A DNA stretch of 64,000 bases from the NCBI GenBank assembly GCA_963575745.1, contig CAUYUJ010014260.1, forward strand, positions 138,501 through 202,500, given 5' to 3'. The notes beneath the pieces were generated by a model. It saw only the letters and a list, made by a program, of their open reading frames with translations. It was not told where the DNA came from and did not search any database. The first letter of the stretch is position 1. The number at the start of each line of letters is the position of its first letter. Both the position numbers and the translations under genes were made by a program. Below, in pieces: positions 10,191 through 19,071 of the stretch. This stretch comes from Prorocentrum cordatum. Lineage: Eukaryota > Sar > Dinophyceae > Prorocentrales > Prorocentraceae.

Positions 10191-10295
10191 GAGAGGAGGA
10201 GGAAGAGGAGGAGGAGGAGGAGGAGGAGGAGGAGGAGGAGGAGGAGGAGGAGGAGGAGGAGGACGAGGAGGAGGACGAGGAGAGCAGGAGGAGGT
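10186..10295. repeat. GGA trinucleotide tract
   Basis: About 110 bases of GGA with few interruptions; purines on the plus strand. Confidence 0.9.
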
Positions 10296-10444
10296 AGGAT
10301 AGAAAAAGATCTGGCTCCCACGGCGCCTCCGGGCGACGGGTTGCGCCCGCGTAGCGAGGGACGGGGTGCCACTTAGTTGCATAATACAGATGCGCACGAA
10401 GGATGCAAGGGCCTTGGAAGGCCGTGCAAAGCCGTGCACGGGTC

Positions 10445-10660
10445 GTGTTGGTAGATATGCAAACCCGTGTGGACAACCCGCGTTGACAATTATGGAAGAC
10501 CGTCTTGGCAATTATGCAAAACCCGTGTTAACAATTATGGAAACCCGTGTTGGCAATTATGGAAACCCGTGTTGGCAATTATGGAAACCCGTGTTGGCAA
10601 TTATGGAAACCCGTGTTCAATTATGGAAACCCGTGTTCAGTTATGGAAACCCTTGCTGCC
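10445..10660 (+). repeat. 21-bp minisatellite
   Basis: Repeats of TTATGGAAACCCGTGTTGGC with small variants; at least eight copies, the central ones at an exact 21-bp period. Its inverted partner is at 9440-9590. Confidence 0.88.
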
Positions 10661-11264
10661 GTCGACCTGCATTTATGCTGTTTGTCTTGGCTTCCTCATT
10701 CCGCCCAGTGAAATCCCGCCTGGGTCGTTGCCTCGGGTCTTCGGTGGTTTCCCACTCGCTATAAAAGCAGAAAAAAATATGAACAAAGCCCTCGTCCGTC
10801 TCCAGCGGATTCCGTGGATTGATGTCGGCGGCTCGTGGCGGACACGCTCAAAATGTGGTTGCTGTTTTGCCTCAGAGGTTTTCCATTTTATGTTCCTTTT
10901 TGCCAACGCCCGTCGTTTGTTAGTTTCCGCAATCGACACTTTCGGTCGGCGCCCACCTCCTCCTCCTCCTCTTCCATTTCCTCCTCCTCCTGATCTTATT
11001 CCTCTTCGTCTTCCTCTTCATTGTCTTCCTTTCTCTCCGCACTCGATGCGCTGCCGCTACGCCCAGTTTGATGGCGCAGACAAAGAAAATAATGCGGAAG
11101 AGCAGCGAGAAAAAATGACGCCGAAAATGTGGAAATCATGGACATGGTCCCCATCAATGAAATCATCATCACGAAACCTGTTGGTCACTCAAGCGGTATC
11201 CAGCTTGCTTTCTCATGCAAGCCAGTTATTGAAACGATTTATTTTGTTATTGTAATGGCTGGGC
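10661..11264. other. Unassigned sequence
   Basis: No gene recognised. A short TCC/TTC tract occurs at about 10957-11030. A plus-strand frame covers 10467-11255 but begins inside the minisatellite and has no family motif. Confidence 0.3.
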
Positions 11265-11580
11265 TCGATTATTGAATCATCTTCTTTATTGCTGAAACGG
11301 GTTGGTTAGGTTGCTAAAAACAACTTCCTCTCGTAATGAAATTAGCAAAATGATTGAAACCGTTCCTTTGATAATGAAACGGGTGGGCCAAATTGAAACA
11401 AACTATTGAAACAATTTCTTTGTTATTGAAACGGGTGGGCCTGGTTACTGGAACAATTTTCGCTGTTGCTGGAACAACTTTCGTTGATGCTGGAACGGGA
11501 AGACCCGGTTACTGAAACACTTGTCTTCGTTACTGAAACGGTCCCCGGTGTTAAGCGCTTGCTTCTTACTGAAACGGCTG
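11265..11580. repeat. Degenerate TGAAACGG-type minisatellite
   Basis: TTRYTGAAACGG-like motifs recur at irregular spacing of about 18-40 bases, drifting to CTGGAAC variants in the middle. It resembles an old array with the same ATTGAAAC/ATGGAAAC flavour as the 21-bp family nearby, but I cannot show they are related. Confidence 0.55.
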
Positions 11581-11964
11581 CTCTTCCGTGCAAGGGCGCA
11601 ACGGAGACGATCCGGGAACTTGTCGTGAACCGGAGCCAGATGGAAACGGAGCCTCGAGAGAAGACGACCAGCTCCGCGCTTGGCCGAATGCGGGTTTCTC
11701 CCCAATCAGAAGAGCATGCAGAAGCAAAGAAGAAATGGAATGCCGACACGAGAGGGGCTGCCCATGAGAGGGTCTTCTTCGCCCCTGGGCGGTCGCGAGC
11801 TGGGCGGTCGCGAGCTGTGGGGACAAAAAGCTTCCCTGCCTGCTCCGAGCAGGGTCCGCAGAGCGTGGAGGTCACGGACAAGGCGCTCGGCGCGATATGT
11901 GTGCCGTGAAGACTTTTGCAACCCTCCCGGACATGGGGGAGGTCATGACGACAAACAAACTAAT
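11581..11964. other. Unassigned sequence
   Basis: No recognised gene. A short direct duplication (GGCGGTCGCGAGCTG, two copies at about 11788-11818) is present. Open frames exist on both strands without family signatures. Confidence 0.3.
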
Positions 11965-12870
11965 CCCACCAGCCCTCTGGGCGTCGGTGGTTTAAGGCGT
12001 TTCCTCTTCCACCCCTCCTTCTTCCCCTTCGGGGAGGGGTTTACCCCTCCCCCTCCCCCCTCCCCATGGACCTGGACAAAGGGTTCCGCGAGTCGTCGGA
12101 GCGTCCGAAACGGCCTCGGCGAGGAAGCCAACATCATTGACTTTACTGAGGTTTTGGCCCCATTTTGGCATTCTGGGGGGGCGACGCTAATTAATGCTCC
12201 CCTCTTGTTTGATCGATCTCCTCCGAGATGGCCCCAAAAGCGCTCCCAAGGCTCCCAAGGGTGCTCCAAGAGGCCCCCAAGAAGCTCCCAAGAGACTCCC
12301 AAGAGGCCCCAAGAGCCCCCCCCAGAGGCACCCAAGACGCTCCAATAGGCATCGGCGAGAATGCTAAAACCATTGAGTTTACGTAGGTTTTGGCAACATG
12401 TTGGCCTCCTGGGTGGGGGGGCACTGATTAAGATGACTCCAACAGCGCCTGGGAGAGCCCAAGATGACCTCCAAGATGGCTCCAGATATCCCAAGATGCC
12501 TCAAGATGGCTCTCACGATGCTCCAAGAGGCCCCAAGACCGCTCCAAGACGGCTCCAAGTGGCCAAAGAGCTCCCCCAGGAGGCCCCGAAGAGGCCCAAA
12601 TCATTCCAAAACCTTGAGGAACATCAATCCAAGAGCGCCCAGGAGGCCCCAACTGGCGCCGAAGAGGCCTCCAAGAGGCTCCCAAGAGACCCCCAAGAGG
12701 CCTCAAGAAACAATCGAGGCACCCAAGACGCTCTAAGAGGCGTCCGGGACCGCCAAGAGGACCCCAAGATGCTCCAAGAGGCCTCCACTGGGGGACCCTT
12801 CCTCTGTGTGTTGCCCACTTCCCTGATCGAGGCAACTCCTCTGGGCATCGTTTCTGGATGGGCTGGTGGG
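11965..12870 (-). mobile_element. Repeat-filled element with 11-bp inverted ends, copy 3 (inverted)
   Basis: CCCACCAGCCC at 11965-11975 and GGGCTGGTGGG at 12860-12870 enclose 906 bp that match copies 1 and 2 in reverse orientation: the tail with its hairpin (12031-12052) comes first, then two diverged conserved boxes (about 12131 and 12358) and CCAAGAGG repeats. The GGA tract is absent. It is more diverged than copies 1 and 2 are from each other. Presence in both orientations favours movement of a discrete unit over simple tandem duplication. Confidence 0.5.
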
Positions 12871-13409
12871 GTTACTTTTTTGTCGCGGCCGCAAGCGGAA
12901 GCGCAGGAGGCATCCGAAAAGGTCGGGCGGGCTACGCGCGAGCCTAATCATACAGCGACCGAGCGCGGAATCAGAACCTACCGCTGGTGGGGTTACTTTT
13001 TGGTTTGCGACTCCAAGGCGACGGACAGGGAGCGGGCACAACGTCCGGGGCGCATCTAGTGGGGTCACGCGAAGCGGCTAGAATTGAGAAGGGCCGCCAA
13101 CCATTTGCGTTGCGCGTCCGGCTCCCTTCTCCTTTGGAGGCTGGAGCTGACGCCGCGCGCTGTCTTAGTGTGGCGTGCGTCCTGTCGTAGCAATACTGGC
13201 GGTCCGCCCTGGTGACCCGCCTGCGAGGAGCAGTCGCGCCCTCGAGGCTGGCGCGGCGCTCATACCGTCTTCTCTATCGTCGAGCGGTGGAATGGAGCGA
13301 CGGCTGAAACTTCTGTCAAGAACGATGCTTGACCGCTCCGTCCCCCAGTATCCTTCGTAAGAAGTGAAATGATTTATGAAATCGTCGCCGTGCGAAGGTT
13401 GACGACGAC
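12871..13409. other. Unassigned sequence with extra element ends
   Basis: At about 12983-13003 there is a second CTGGTGGGGTTACTTTTT, and at about 13054-13083 TAGTGGGGTCACGCGAAGCG followed by GCTAGAATT, which mirrors the left flank of copies 1 and 2. These look like additional or nested termini of the inverted-repeat element family. No gene is recognised. Confidence 0.35.
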
Positions 13410-13431
13410 CGCTGGATTTTTGGCTCAAGGT
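13410..13431 (+). other. Possible second spliced-leader-like site (weak)
   Basis: The plus strand matches the dinoflagellate spliced leader at 16 of 21 positions, with the last 12 bases TTTTGGCTCAAG identical and a matching CCG at the start. Five mismatches in the middle make chance a real possibility over 64 kb on two strands. It is followed by GTCGGAGGGCC and no recognisable coding sequence. Confidence 0.2.
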
Positions 13432-13699
13432 CGGAGGGCCTTGGACAACCTCTTGGATATTGAGCTGTTGGATTTACGGCTGTCTGCCGGACTTCAGGAC
13501 GGACGAAACACCTACATCATATTGCTCACATCATATTGCTATTGATCTTCTCGTCGTCGATCTCATTAGCGTCGGGGTGTACTGCGATATGACCTGGCCG
13601 AAGCCGCAAGGCTCGCCCTGGAAGGCGGGGCTTCGGGCGTAAAAGACTGGAACAAGGATTTTTCGTCGGACGTCCACATAGTCTGTCTGATTCAATTGG
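13432..13699. other. Unassigned sequence
   Basis: No recognised gene or array, apart from a doubled CACATCATATTGCT at about 13511-13540. Confidence 0.3.
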
Positions 13700-13935
13700 G
13701 TGGGAGCGAGTTGGGGGGTCTATTGGGGGCATCTGGTTTCTTGGGGTTTCTTGAAAGCGTTTGGAAAGCCTCTTGGGGCCCTCCCTTGAGGCCTCGGAAG
13801 CTCATCCCAAGCGAAAAAAACGCCAGAAAAAGCTAAACTTATATGTCCATCGCTATTTGAAGGGTTTTGGTTCCTCGAGCGCTCGGTCGGGGGACTCTTT
13901 TTCAAACCTCTTGGGCGCTCTTGGGGCCAGTCGGC
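13700..13935 (+). repeat. Short CTCTTGGGG-type repeat patch
   Basis: Degenerate CTTGGGG and CCTCTTGGG motifs spaced roughly 10-20 bases, related to the family in the inverted-repeat elements but without recognisable inverted ends. Confidence 0.6.
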
Positions 13936-13957
13936 ACTTATGAGAGCATATTGAGCC

Positions 13958-14160
13958 ATGTAAGTAAGCATGTATGCATGCATGTATGTATGTATGTATG
14001 TTTGCACGCATGTCTGTATGCATGCATATGTACATACATACATACATACATCCATAAATGCATACACGCATGCATACATACACACAAACATACATGCAAT
14101 TCCACATACGTGCACACATACATATATATATATATCTATAAGTATACACGTACATATATT
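13958..14160. repeat. Inverted tetranucleotide microsatellite
   Basis: A GTAT/GCAT run (about 13960-14025) is followed by its reverse complement, an ATAC/CATA run (about 14026-14125), and then TATA-rich sequence. The two halves are complementary and could fold into a long hairpin or cruciform. Cys/Tyr/Met- and His/Ile/Thr-rich frames here are artefacts. Confidence 0.85.
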
Positions 14161-14304
14161 AATATGATATATGTGTGTATTGACTATTATTCACGCGCTT
14201 CCCGAATTCAAACAGATGTATGTGTGTGTTGTTCTGCATTCGCTCTTCGCCTCGTAAGTTCAGCTCGTATCAAATTCAGTTAAAGTATACACTTGCTCCT
14301 GACG

Positions 14305-14544
14305 ATGCCTGTAGGCTCCAAGAAACCAACACAAACATATGTAATTCACTGCGGACAAGGTCACTGGCGTCTACAGGAAATCGCAATTGTAGAGGACATG
14401 CCACACGATGGCCCACCACATCCCATTAGGTATTCAACCGCCGAATATTGCAGTAATCACTGTCGCGTATGCAACAACTTATCATGTGCTAACTGTTACG
14501 ACACACACACATTTGAAAAAAGGATTTGCGCCACAACTGCCTGA
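14305..14544 (+). CDS. Small Cys-rich hypothetical protein
   Basis: A 79-residue frame from an ATG at 14305. It has no repeats and a normal composition. The C-terminal third carries a dense cluster of possible metal ligands: CSNHCRVCNNLSCANCYDTH, with a further Cys later and CGQGHW near residues 16-21. Close Cys pairs of this kind (CRVC, CANC) fit a small zinc-binding fold, but the spacing does not match a family I can name. No upstream promoter can be judged; dinoflagellate genes lack standard TATA boxes. It could be a single exon, a retroelement zinc knuckle, or chance. Confidence 0.3.
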   Translation: MPVGSKKPTQTYVIHCGQGHWRLQEIAIVEDMPHDGPPHPIRYSTAEYCSNHCRVCNNLSCANCYDTHTFEKRICATTA

Positions 14545-14929
14545 TATACTACGACACGCTCGCGATGAATCACACAGCTGGTCTCAGCTCTACACAGAAA
14601 CAAGTGGCACGCGTGCCCTGGCTCTTGCACAGTCAGACAACGAAGGACGGGGCGAGGAAGACTAGCCACGAACCACCAACATAAAGGGTTCCGAGACCCA
14701 GGGGAGCTGCCCTGGGAGGCCCCGGGGAGCCAGGAGGCCAGGGGAAGAGGACGAACCAGGGGAGGAGGACGAACCACGAACCACGAAAATAAAGAGGTCC
14801 GAGCTCTAGAACACAGCTGTGCAAGATGATAACCTATTATGACTTCGTCCTGCGAGTACGCAACGCCCCGCGGCGACCGAGAGCCTCCCTCCCCCTCCTG
14901 CTCCCCCCCTTTCGGCGACGCCCTCCACC
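14545..14929. other. Unassigned sequence with short direct repeats
   Basis: ACGAACCACGAACCAC-type motifs and two GGTTCCGAG/GGTCCGAG blocks after ATAAAG (about 14650-14810) form a loose duplication of roughly 110 bases. No gene recognised. Confidence 0.35.
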
Positions 14930-15640
14930 ACTCCTCCTCCGTCCTCCTCCTCCTTCTCCTGCTCCTGCTCCTCCTCCTCCTCCTCCGTCCTCCGTCCTCC
15001 GTCCTCCGTCCTCCGTCCTCCGTCCTCCGTCCTCCGTCATCCTCCTCCTCCTCCTCCTCCTCCGTCCTCCGTCCTCCTTCTCCGTCCTCCTCGTCCTCCT
15101 CCGTGTCCTCCTCCTCCTCCGTTTCCTCGTCCTTTTCCTCCTCCAATTCCTCCTCCTGTTCCTCCTCCTCCTCCTCCTCCTCCTCCTCCTCCTCCTCGCC
15201 TGCCTCCCCCCCGCCCTTCCCGCGACCTCCGCCTTCCAGGGACGGGCGGCCCAGCCCTCTCCCGCGCCCGGGCTACAGCTCGCGGTCCGCCGCCGCGCCA
15301 GCGCGGGCCCGCTCGGTGACGCTCGTCCGGGAGCTCCGGAGGCCCGTCTGCACCAGGCTGACGCCCTGGCGGGGCGAGGGGCAGCGGAAGGTCGCGCCTT
15401 CCAACTCCTCCTCCTCCTCCTCCTCCTCCTCCTCCTCCTCCTCCTCCTCTCCTCCTCCTCCTCCTCCTCATCCTCCTCCTCCTCCTCCTCCTCCTCCTGT
15501 TCCATCTCCTCCGTCTCCTCCTCCGTCTCCTCCTCCGTCTCCTCCGTCTCCTCCTCCTCCTCCTCCTCCTCCTCCTCCTCCTCCTCCTCCGTCTCCTCCG
15601 TCTCCTCCTCCTCCTCCTCCTCCTCCGTCGACGGCGGCGA
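14930..15640. repeat. TCC trinucleotide tracts with a unique interruption
   Basis: Two pyrimidine-rich tracts (about 14930-15200 and 15405-15630) of TCC and CCGTCCT units on the plus strand surround about 200 bases of GC-rich, less repetitive sequence (15200-15400). Long Ser/Pro/Leu plus-strand and Arg/Glu/Gly minus-strand frames are artefacts of the triplet. Confidence 0.88.
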
Positions 15641-15689
15641 CCCTCCGCGGCGCTCGCTGTCCGCCGTCGGCGGTCGTCGCCGTCGGGGG

Positions 15690-15690
<1 letters not shown>

Positions 15691-15759
<69 letters not shown>
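15691..15759. repeat. CAG repeat, 23 units
   Basis: A pure run of 23 CAG units. It would read as poly-Gln, poly-Ser or poly-Ala on the plus strand; no supported gene frames it. Confidence 0.92.
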
Positions 15760-15760
<1 letters not shown>

Positions 15761-16184
15761 TCGAGATCAGAAGCCCCTTTCGTGCCCCTTTCGGGTCCCT
15801 CCAGAGCCCCAGGGGGCTCGTTTAGGTACCGTTTGGGTACCTTTTCGGACCACACTCGCCCCCCCCCCCATTCAAGATCCCCCATTACGCAGCGCCCAAC
15901 CATCGCTCTCCTTGGGCCTGCCGGGATCCGCCGTCGCAGATGCGTCGCCGACGCGGCGCGATCCCCCAAGGAACTCCCGCAGTCGAGGCGGCGGTCTGTG
16001 GCCGCGCGCGACGGACGACGGTCGACGCACGACGACGGCGGCGGCGGCGGCGTCGACGACGACGAGGGCGGCGGCGACGAAGGCCTCGACGACGGCGGCG
16101 GCGGCGGCGGCGCGCCTGCGTGCGCGCGGGGCCCTGCGAACCCCGGAAGCTCGCGCGCGCCGCCCCTGGGCCGCCCCCCGGCGC
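15760..16184. other. GC-rich spacer, no recognised gene
   Basis: Contains short CGG/GAC triplet runs (about 16022-16115). It lies 3' of the GH18-like gene on the minus strand and may include its 3' end, but I cannot define one. Confidence 0.3.
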
Positions 16185-16264
16185 GCGGAGGGCCGGCCGC
16201 AGGTCTTGGAGCGCCAGGCCGCCGAAGCCGCCCTCCAGCAGGCTCGCCGCCCTCTCCTCGTCGG
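16185..16264 (-). CDS. Candidate C-terminal exon of the GH18-like gene
   Basis: On the minus strand an AG acceptor context (CCACCTCTGAG) is followed by a frame reading DEERAASLLEGGFGGLALQDL. GH18 proteins end their barrel with a segment of the form SPESVR-K-x(n)-GLGGVMVW-x-L, which follows a helix, and GGFGGLALQDL fits that position. A preceding piece with FGSPEAVRD is readable near 16420-16450 on the same strand and would fit just before it. The exact exon joins are not resolved, so this exon is tentative. Confidence 0.35.
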
Positions 16265-16798
16265 CTCAGAGGTGGGGCCGTGCGCGAGGGGCGACGACGT
16301 TCGAGGCTCGAGGCTTTCTGACGCGTGCGCGGGCAATCCACGGTTTTCCAGCCTCAGGGCGCCTTCCATCAGCCTTCCATCAGCTGCGCCTCGCCGAGGG
16401 CGTTCCAGGGCGGATCGTCCCGAACGGCCTCCGGAGAGCCGAATTGTGACCGGAAGCCCACGGGGCAACGATGAGGGGGGACTGGCTCAGGCGGGTAGGT
16501 ATCGAGCTGGAATCGGCGATGCACCGCCGATAGATCGGCGAGAGGCCCCCAGCAGCGAATCCGCACGTGCCTGGACGGGGTGGGCCATCGTGACCCCATC
16601 GGCGATCCATGGGCACTTTGGGGTCAGTGCGCCCCCCCTGAACCGAAGTATCCCCGCCCCCGAAGTGCACCCTGACTGAGGCACTGGGCCCTCGAGGAGA
16701 GGCATGGACTCCAGGCTGCACTTGCACTGCCTGGAGGCCCCTCGTCCTCCTCAGGGCCCGCCTCCCTCGGGGCCTCGGGGCCCTGCCTTTGAGCCGCC

Positions 16799-17095
16799 GA
16801 TCTCCCGCACGGCGCCGAAGTCCGGCGCGCGCTCGGCCGCTCGCGCGCTGCCTGCGCCCGCCGGCGGGCCGTCGGGCGCGGCCGCGGGGGCGCCGCCGAG
16901 CAGCGGCGTGCTGAGCACCAGCTGGCGGCGCGGCACGCCCCGCGAGGCCCACTCGTCGAGCGCCGCGTCGGCGCCGCGCCCGCCGAGGCCGCCCGCACCG
17001 TGCGCGCGCACGGCCAGCCAGTCCGCCAGGCGCCCGGCCGTGGCCCCGTCGGGGAACTCCTGGCGCCCCTGTGCCACGGCCACGCTGAGCAGGGC
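16799..17095 (-). CDS. GH18-like gene, middle exon
   Basis: The frame reads ALLSVAVAQGRQEF, then LADWLAVRAHGAGG, then DAALDEWASRGVPRRQLVLS and TPLLGG. In GH18 proteins these correspond to the beta strand after the catalytic helix (LLLSVAVPAG), the strand carrying the substrate-site Tyr (where MTYD is usual; here VRAHG), and the helix plus strand of the form YWISRGVPPEKLVLGLPLYG. Order and spacing match the family well. The 3' end is set where similarity stops after DFGAVREI. The 5' acceptor is not certain; one lies about 50 bases upstream (GCTCGCAG before 17130) and another just before GTGGCCGTGG. Confidence 0.55.
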
Positions 17096-17280
17096 CCCCC
17101 AAACCAGGACATGGCCAACCGCGTCGCGACGCTGCGAGCTCCACTTGGAGGGAGCGAATCATGGAGGATTTGTCGATTCACGCTGCAGTTTTCGCGGGCG
17201 CGCCGGTGCCGTGGTTTGTCACAAGGCCTCCGCTTAGGGGGCCCCGAGCTGAGGGTCCAGCCGCCCCCGCGGGCGAGCCC

Positions 17281-17620
17281 TGACTTGAGCACGGCGGAGA
17301 GGTCCCGGCACAAGAGGGCGAGGTGGTACTGCTCCATCGGGTCGAAGGGCGCGGACGCCGGCTTGCCGCCCCCGGGGTCCTCTGAGTGCCACTCCACCTC
17401 GAGGCCCTGGGCGCCCCAACGCAGCAGGTGGTCCGCGGCCTGGAGCGCGAAGTTCTCCCTGGCCGTGTCGTTCTCCGACAGCTCGTCGAGCGCGACGTCG
17501 TCGCCGAGGCCGCGCAAGCTGACCACCAGGCGCAGCGGCAGAGCCGCGAGGCGCTGGATGAGCGGCAGCCCGGCGAGGTCGGTTGTCGAGGAGGCCGGCC
17601 GATAGTGGAGCTGCCCGGTC
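17281..17620 (-). CDS. GH18-like (chitinase-like) gene, core exon with dead active site
   Basis: The exon begins after a good acceptor (CTTCCTGTCAG, AG at 17622-17621). It reads TTDLAGLPLIQRLAALPLRL then VVSLRGLGDDVALDEL, then DTARENFALQAADHLLRWG, then GAQGLEVEWHSEDP, then a helix ending LALLCRDLSAVLKS. This is the GH18 order: helix, strand (LLSIGGWN type), helix with FxxxxxxFL, then the DGxDxDWE strand. Here that strand is QGLEVEWH (17386-17403): both Asp are Glu and the catalytic Glu is His, so hydrolase activity is not expected. A non-enzymatic chitinase-like or carbohydrate-binding role is possible. The N-terminal part must lie in upstream exons beyond the TC-rich stretch; a GC-type donor (ATGGCAAGT) sits near 18105-18116 on the minus strand. 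The downstream intron is about 180-200 bp. Confidence 0.6.
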
Positions 17621-17639
17621 CTGACAGGAAGCTTGCCGG

Positions 17640-18090
17640 GAGAGGGGGGGGGCCCAAGGGGGGATGGAACCTCCTCCGCCTCATCGTCGCTCCGTGCTCC
17701 TCCGCTCCCCGCCTCCCCCCCCCCCGCTTGCCCGTGTCCTCGGTCTTTCGCCCCTCCGCGCTCCATCTCCCTGCCTTCCTGTCCTCCTGCCTGTTTGCTC
17801 CTCGCTCTCTTCTCGCCCTCTCGGATGTCGCCTCTCTCCTGCGTCCTCCCCCATCTCCTTTCTCCTCCCCTCCAGGGCCCCCCTTCCGCGCCCCACGTTC
17901 CATCCTGCAGCTCATCCCTTCCATTCCTTCCTCCTAACTCCCTCATCCCTGTCTCCCTCATCCTTTCCTCCGCTTTCATCCCTCCCTCCTCCCTCTTCCT
18001 CCTTGTGCCTTTTCATTCCTTCCGCCCCGCCTCCCACTTCCCTTTCCCTTCTTCTTCCTTCTCCTCTTCTCCTGCTCTCCTCCTTTCCTT
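17640..18090. repeat. Pyrimidine-rich tract (probable intron of the GH18-like gene)
   Basis: About 450 bases dominated by CTCC, TTCC and CCCTC on the plus strand, purine-rich on the sense (minus) strand. It separates the core exon from any upstream exon. I see no gene in it. Confidence 0.5.
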
Positions 18091-19070
18091 CGCAGACGTG
18101 GACTCGGACTTGCCATGCAAGCGGCCAGCGGGGGCTCGGCAAGCTGGCGCGGTGACGCCGCCCTGCTGCACGATTCAAGGGACTATCAATCAATGTGACA
18201 CTGGATGACAGTGAAACGTGCCAGGTGGCATATCTTTAGCAGGAGAAGGATGCAGGGAGGCCCGCGACGCGTCCTGTCGACCTTCACCGCGTTTCTGACG
18301 ACGAGGTGCGTCAGGTTTCGGCAAGGGATCACCTCAAACAGGCCATGCGTGCGATGGGAGGCGAGAGGGAGGGTGGGAAACGGTGGATGCTCTCAGCGCA
18401 AAGAACAGAAACATAAGGGAACTCTGTAATAACTTCATCTCCAGCGTGGACAACAACCAAAATTAATTACTGCACTTTCGATGTGCACCTTTTGTGCTGC
18501 TTCATATGGGGTTACAATACTTGTTGATGAACTTGAAATTGCGCCAACTCCAATACTCGAACACACACACACACATCCCTCGGACCCATCCGCAACTTCT
18601 TTGGAAAACTTCACTTGCGTAATGACGCGAGGATCACAACAGATCCATGACTCGGGCGGGTGGGTGATGATGGTGGGAGCATTGGCGGACGACGACGACG
18701 ACGGCGTGGCGGCGATGATGACAAGGGCGGCGACAGCGACGACGACGACGAGGTGATGATGGCGACGACGATGGTGATGAATATGGAGGCAATGATGGTG
18801 AAAATAGAAGCCCAGCGGTGGAGAGAGGCACCGCTTTGGGGGCGTTCGCTCTATATGTCGGAGGGGGACGGGAGGGGAGAGTGCTGGGTGCTAGCATTCT
18901 GCTCGCGCGTCGTTGTCAAAGTGGCCGTGCCTCCAATAGTTGAACATGTGCGTGACCTTCGACTATCAACATGTTCCGCTGGCTGCAAGGAAGCCTCAAG
19001 GTGGCGCCAGAATATCGCAAGAGGCCCCGAGATGGGTTCAAGAGCCGAAGACCCCCCCCGAGAAATCACA
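18091..19070. other. Unassigned sequence
   Basis: Holds a short CA run (18563-18577) and GAC/GGCGAC triplet runs (about 18688-18765). The minus-strand 18090-18190 portion might be a further upstream exon of the GH18-like gene. Nothing else is recognised. Confidence 0.3.
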
Positions 19071-19071
19071 A

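Noticed and set aside
14826-16679. 617-codon plus-strand frame rich in Pro, Leu and Ser
   Set aside because: It runs through TCC, CAG and CGG triplet tracts and lies antisense to the GH18-like exons at its 3' part.
16624-17979. A single 451-codon minus-strand frame as one continuous protein
   Set aside because: Only its middle part matches GH18. The N-terminal part is low-complexity purine-rich sequence before a good splice acceptor, and the C-terminal part leaves the GH18 frame where an intron fits better.
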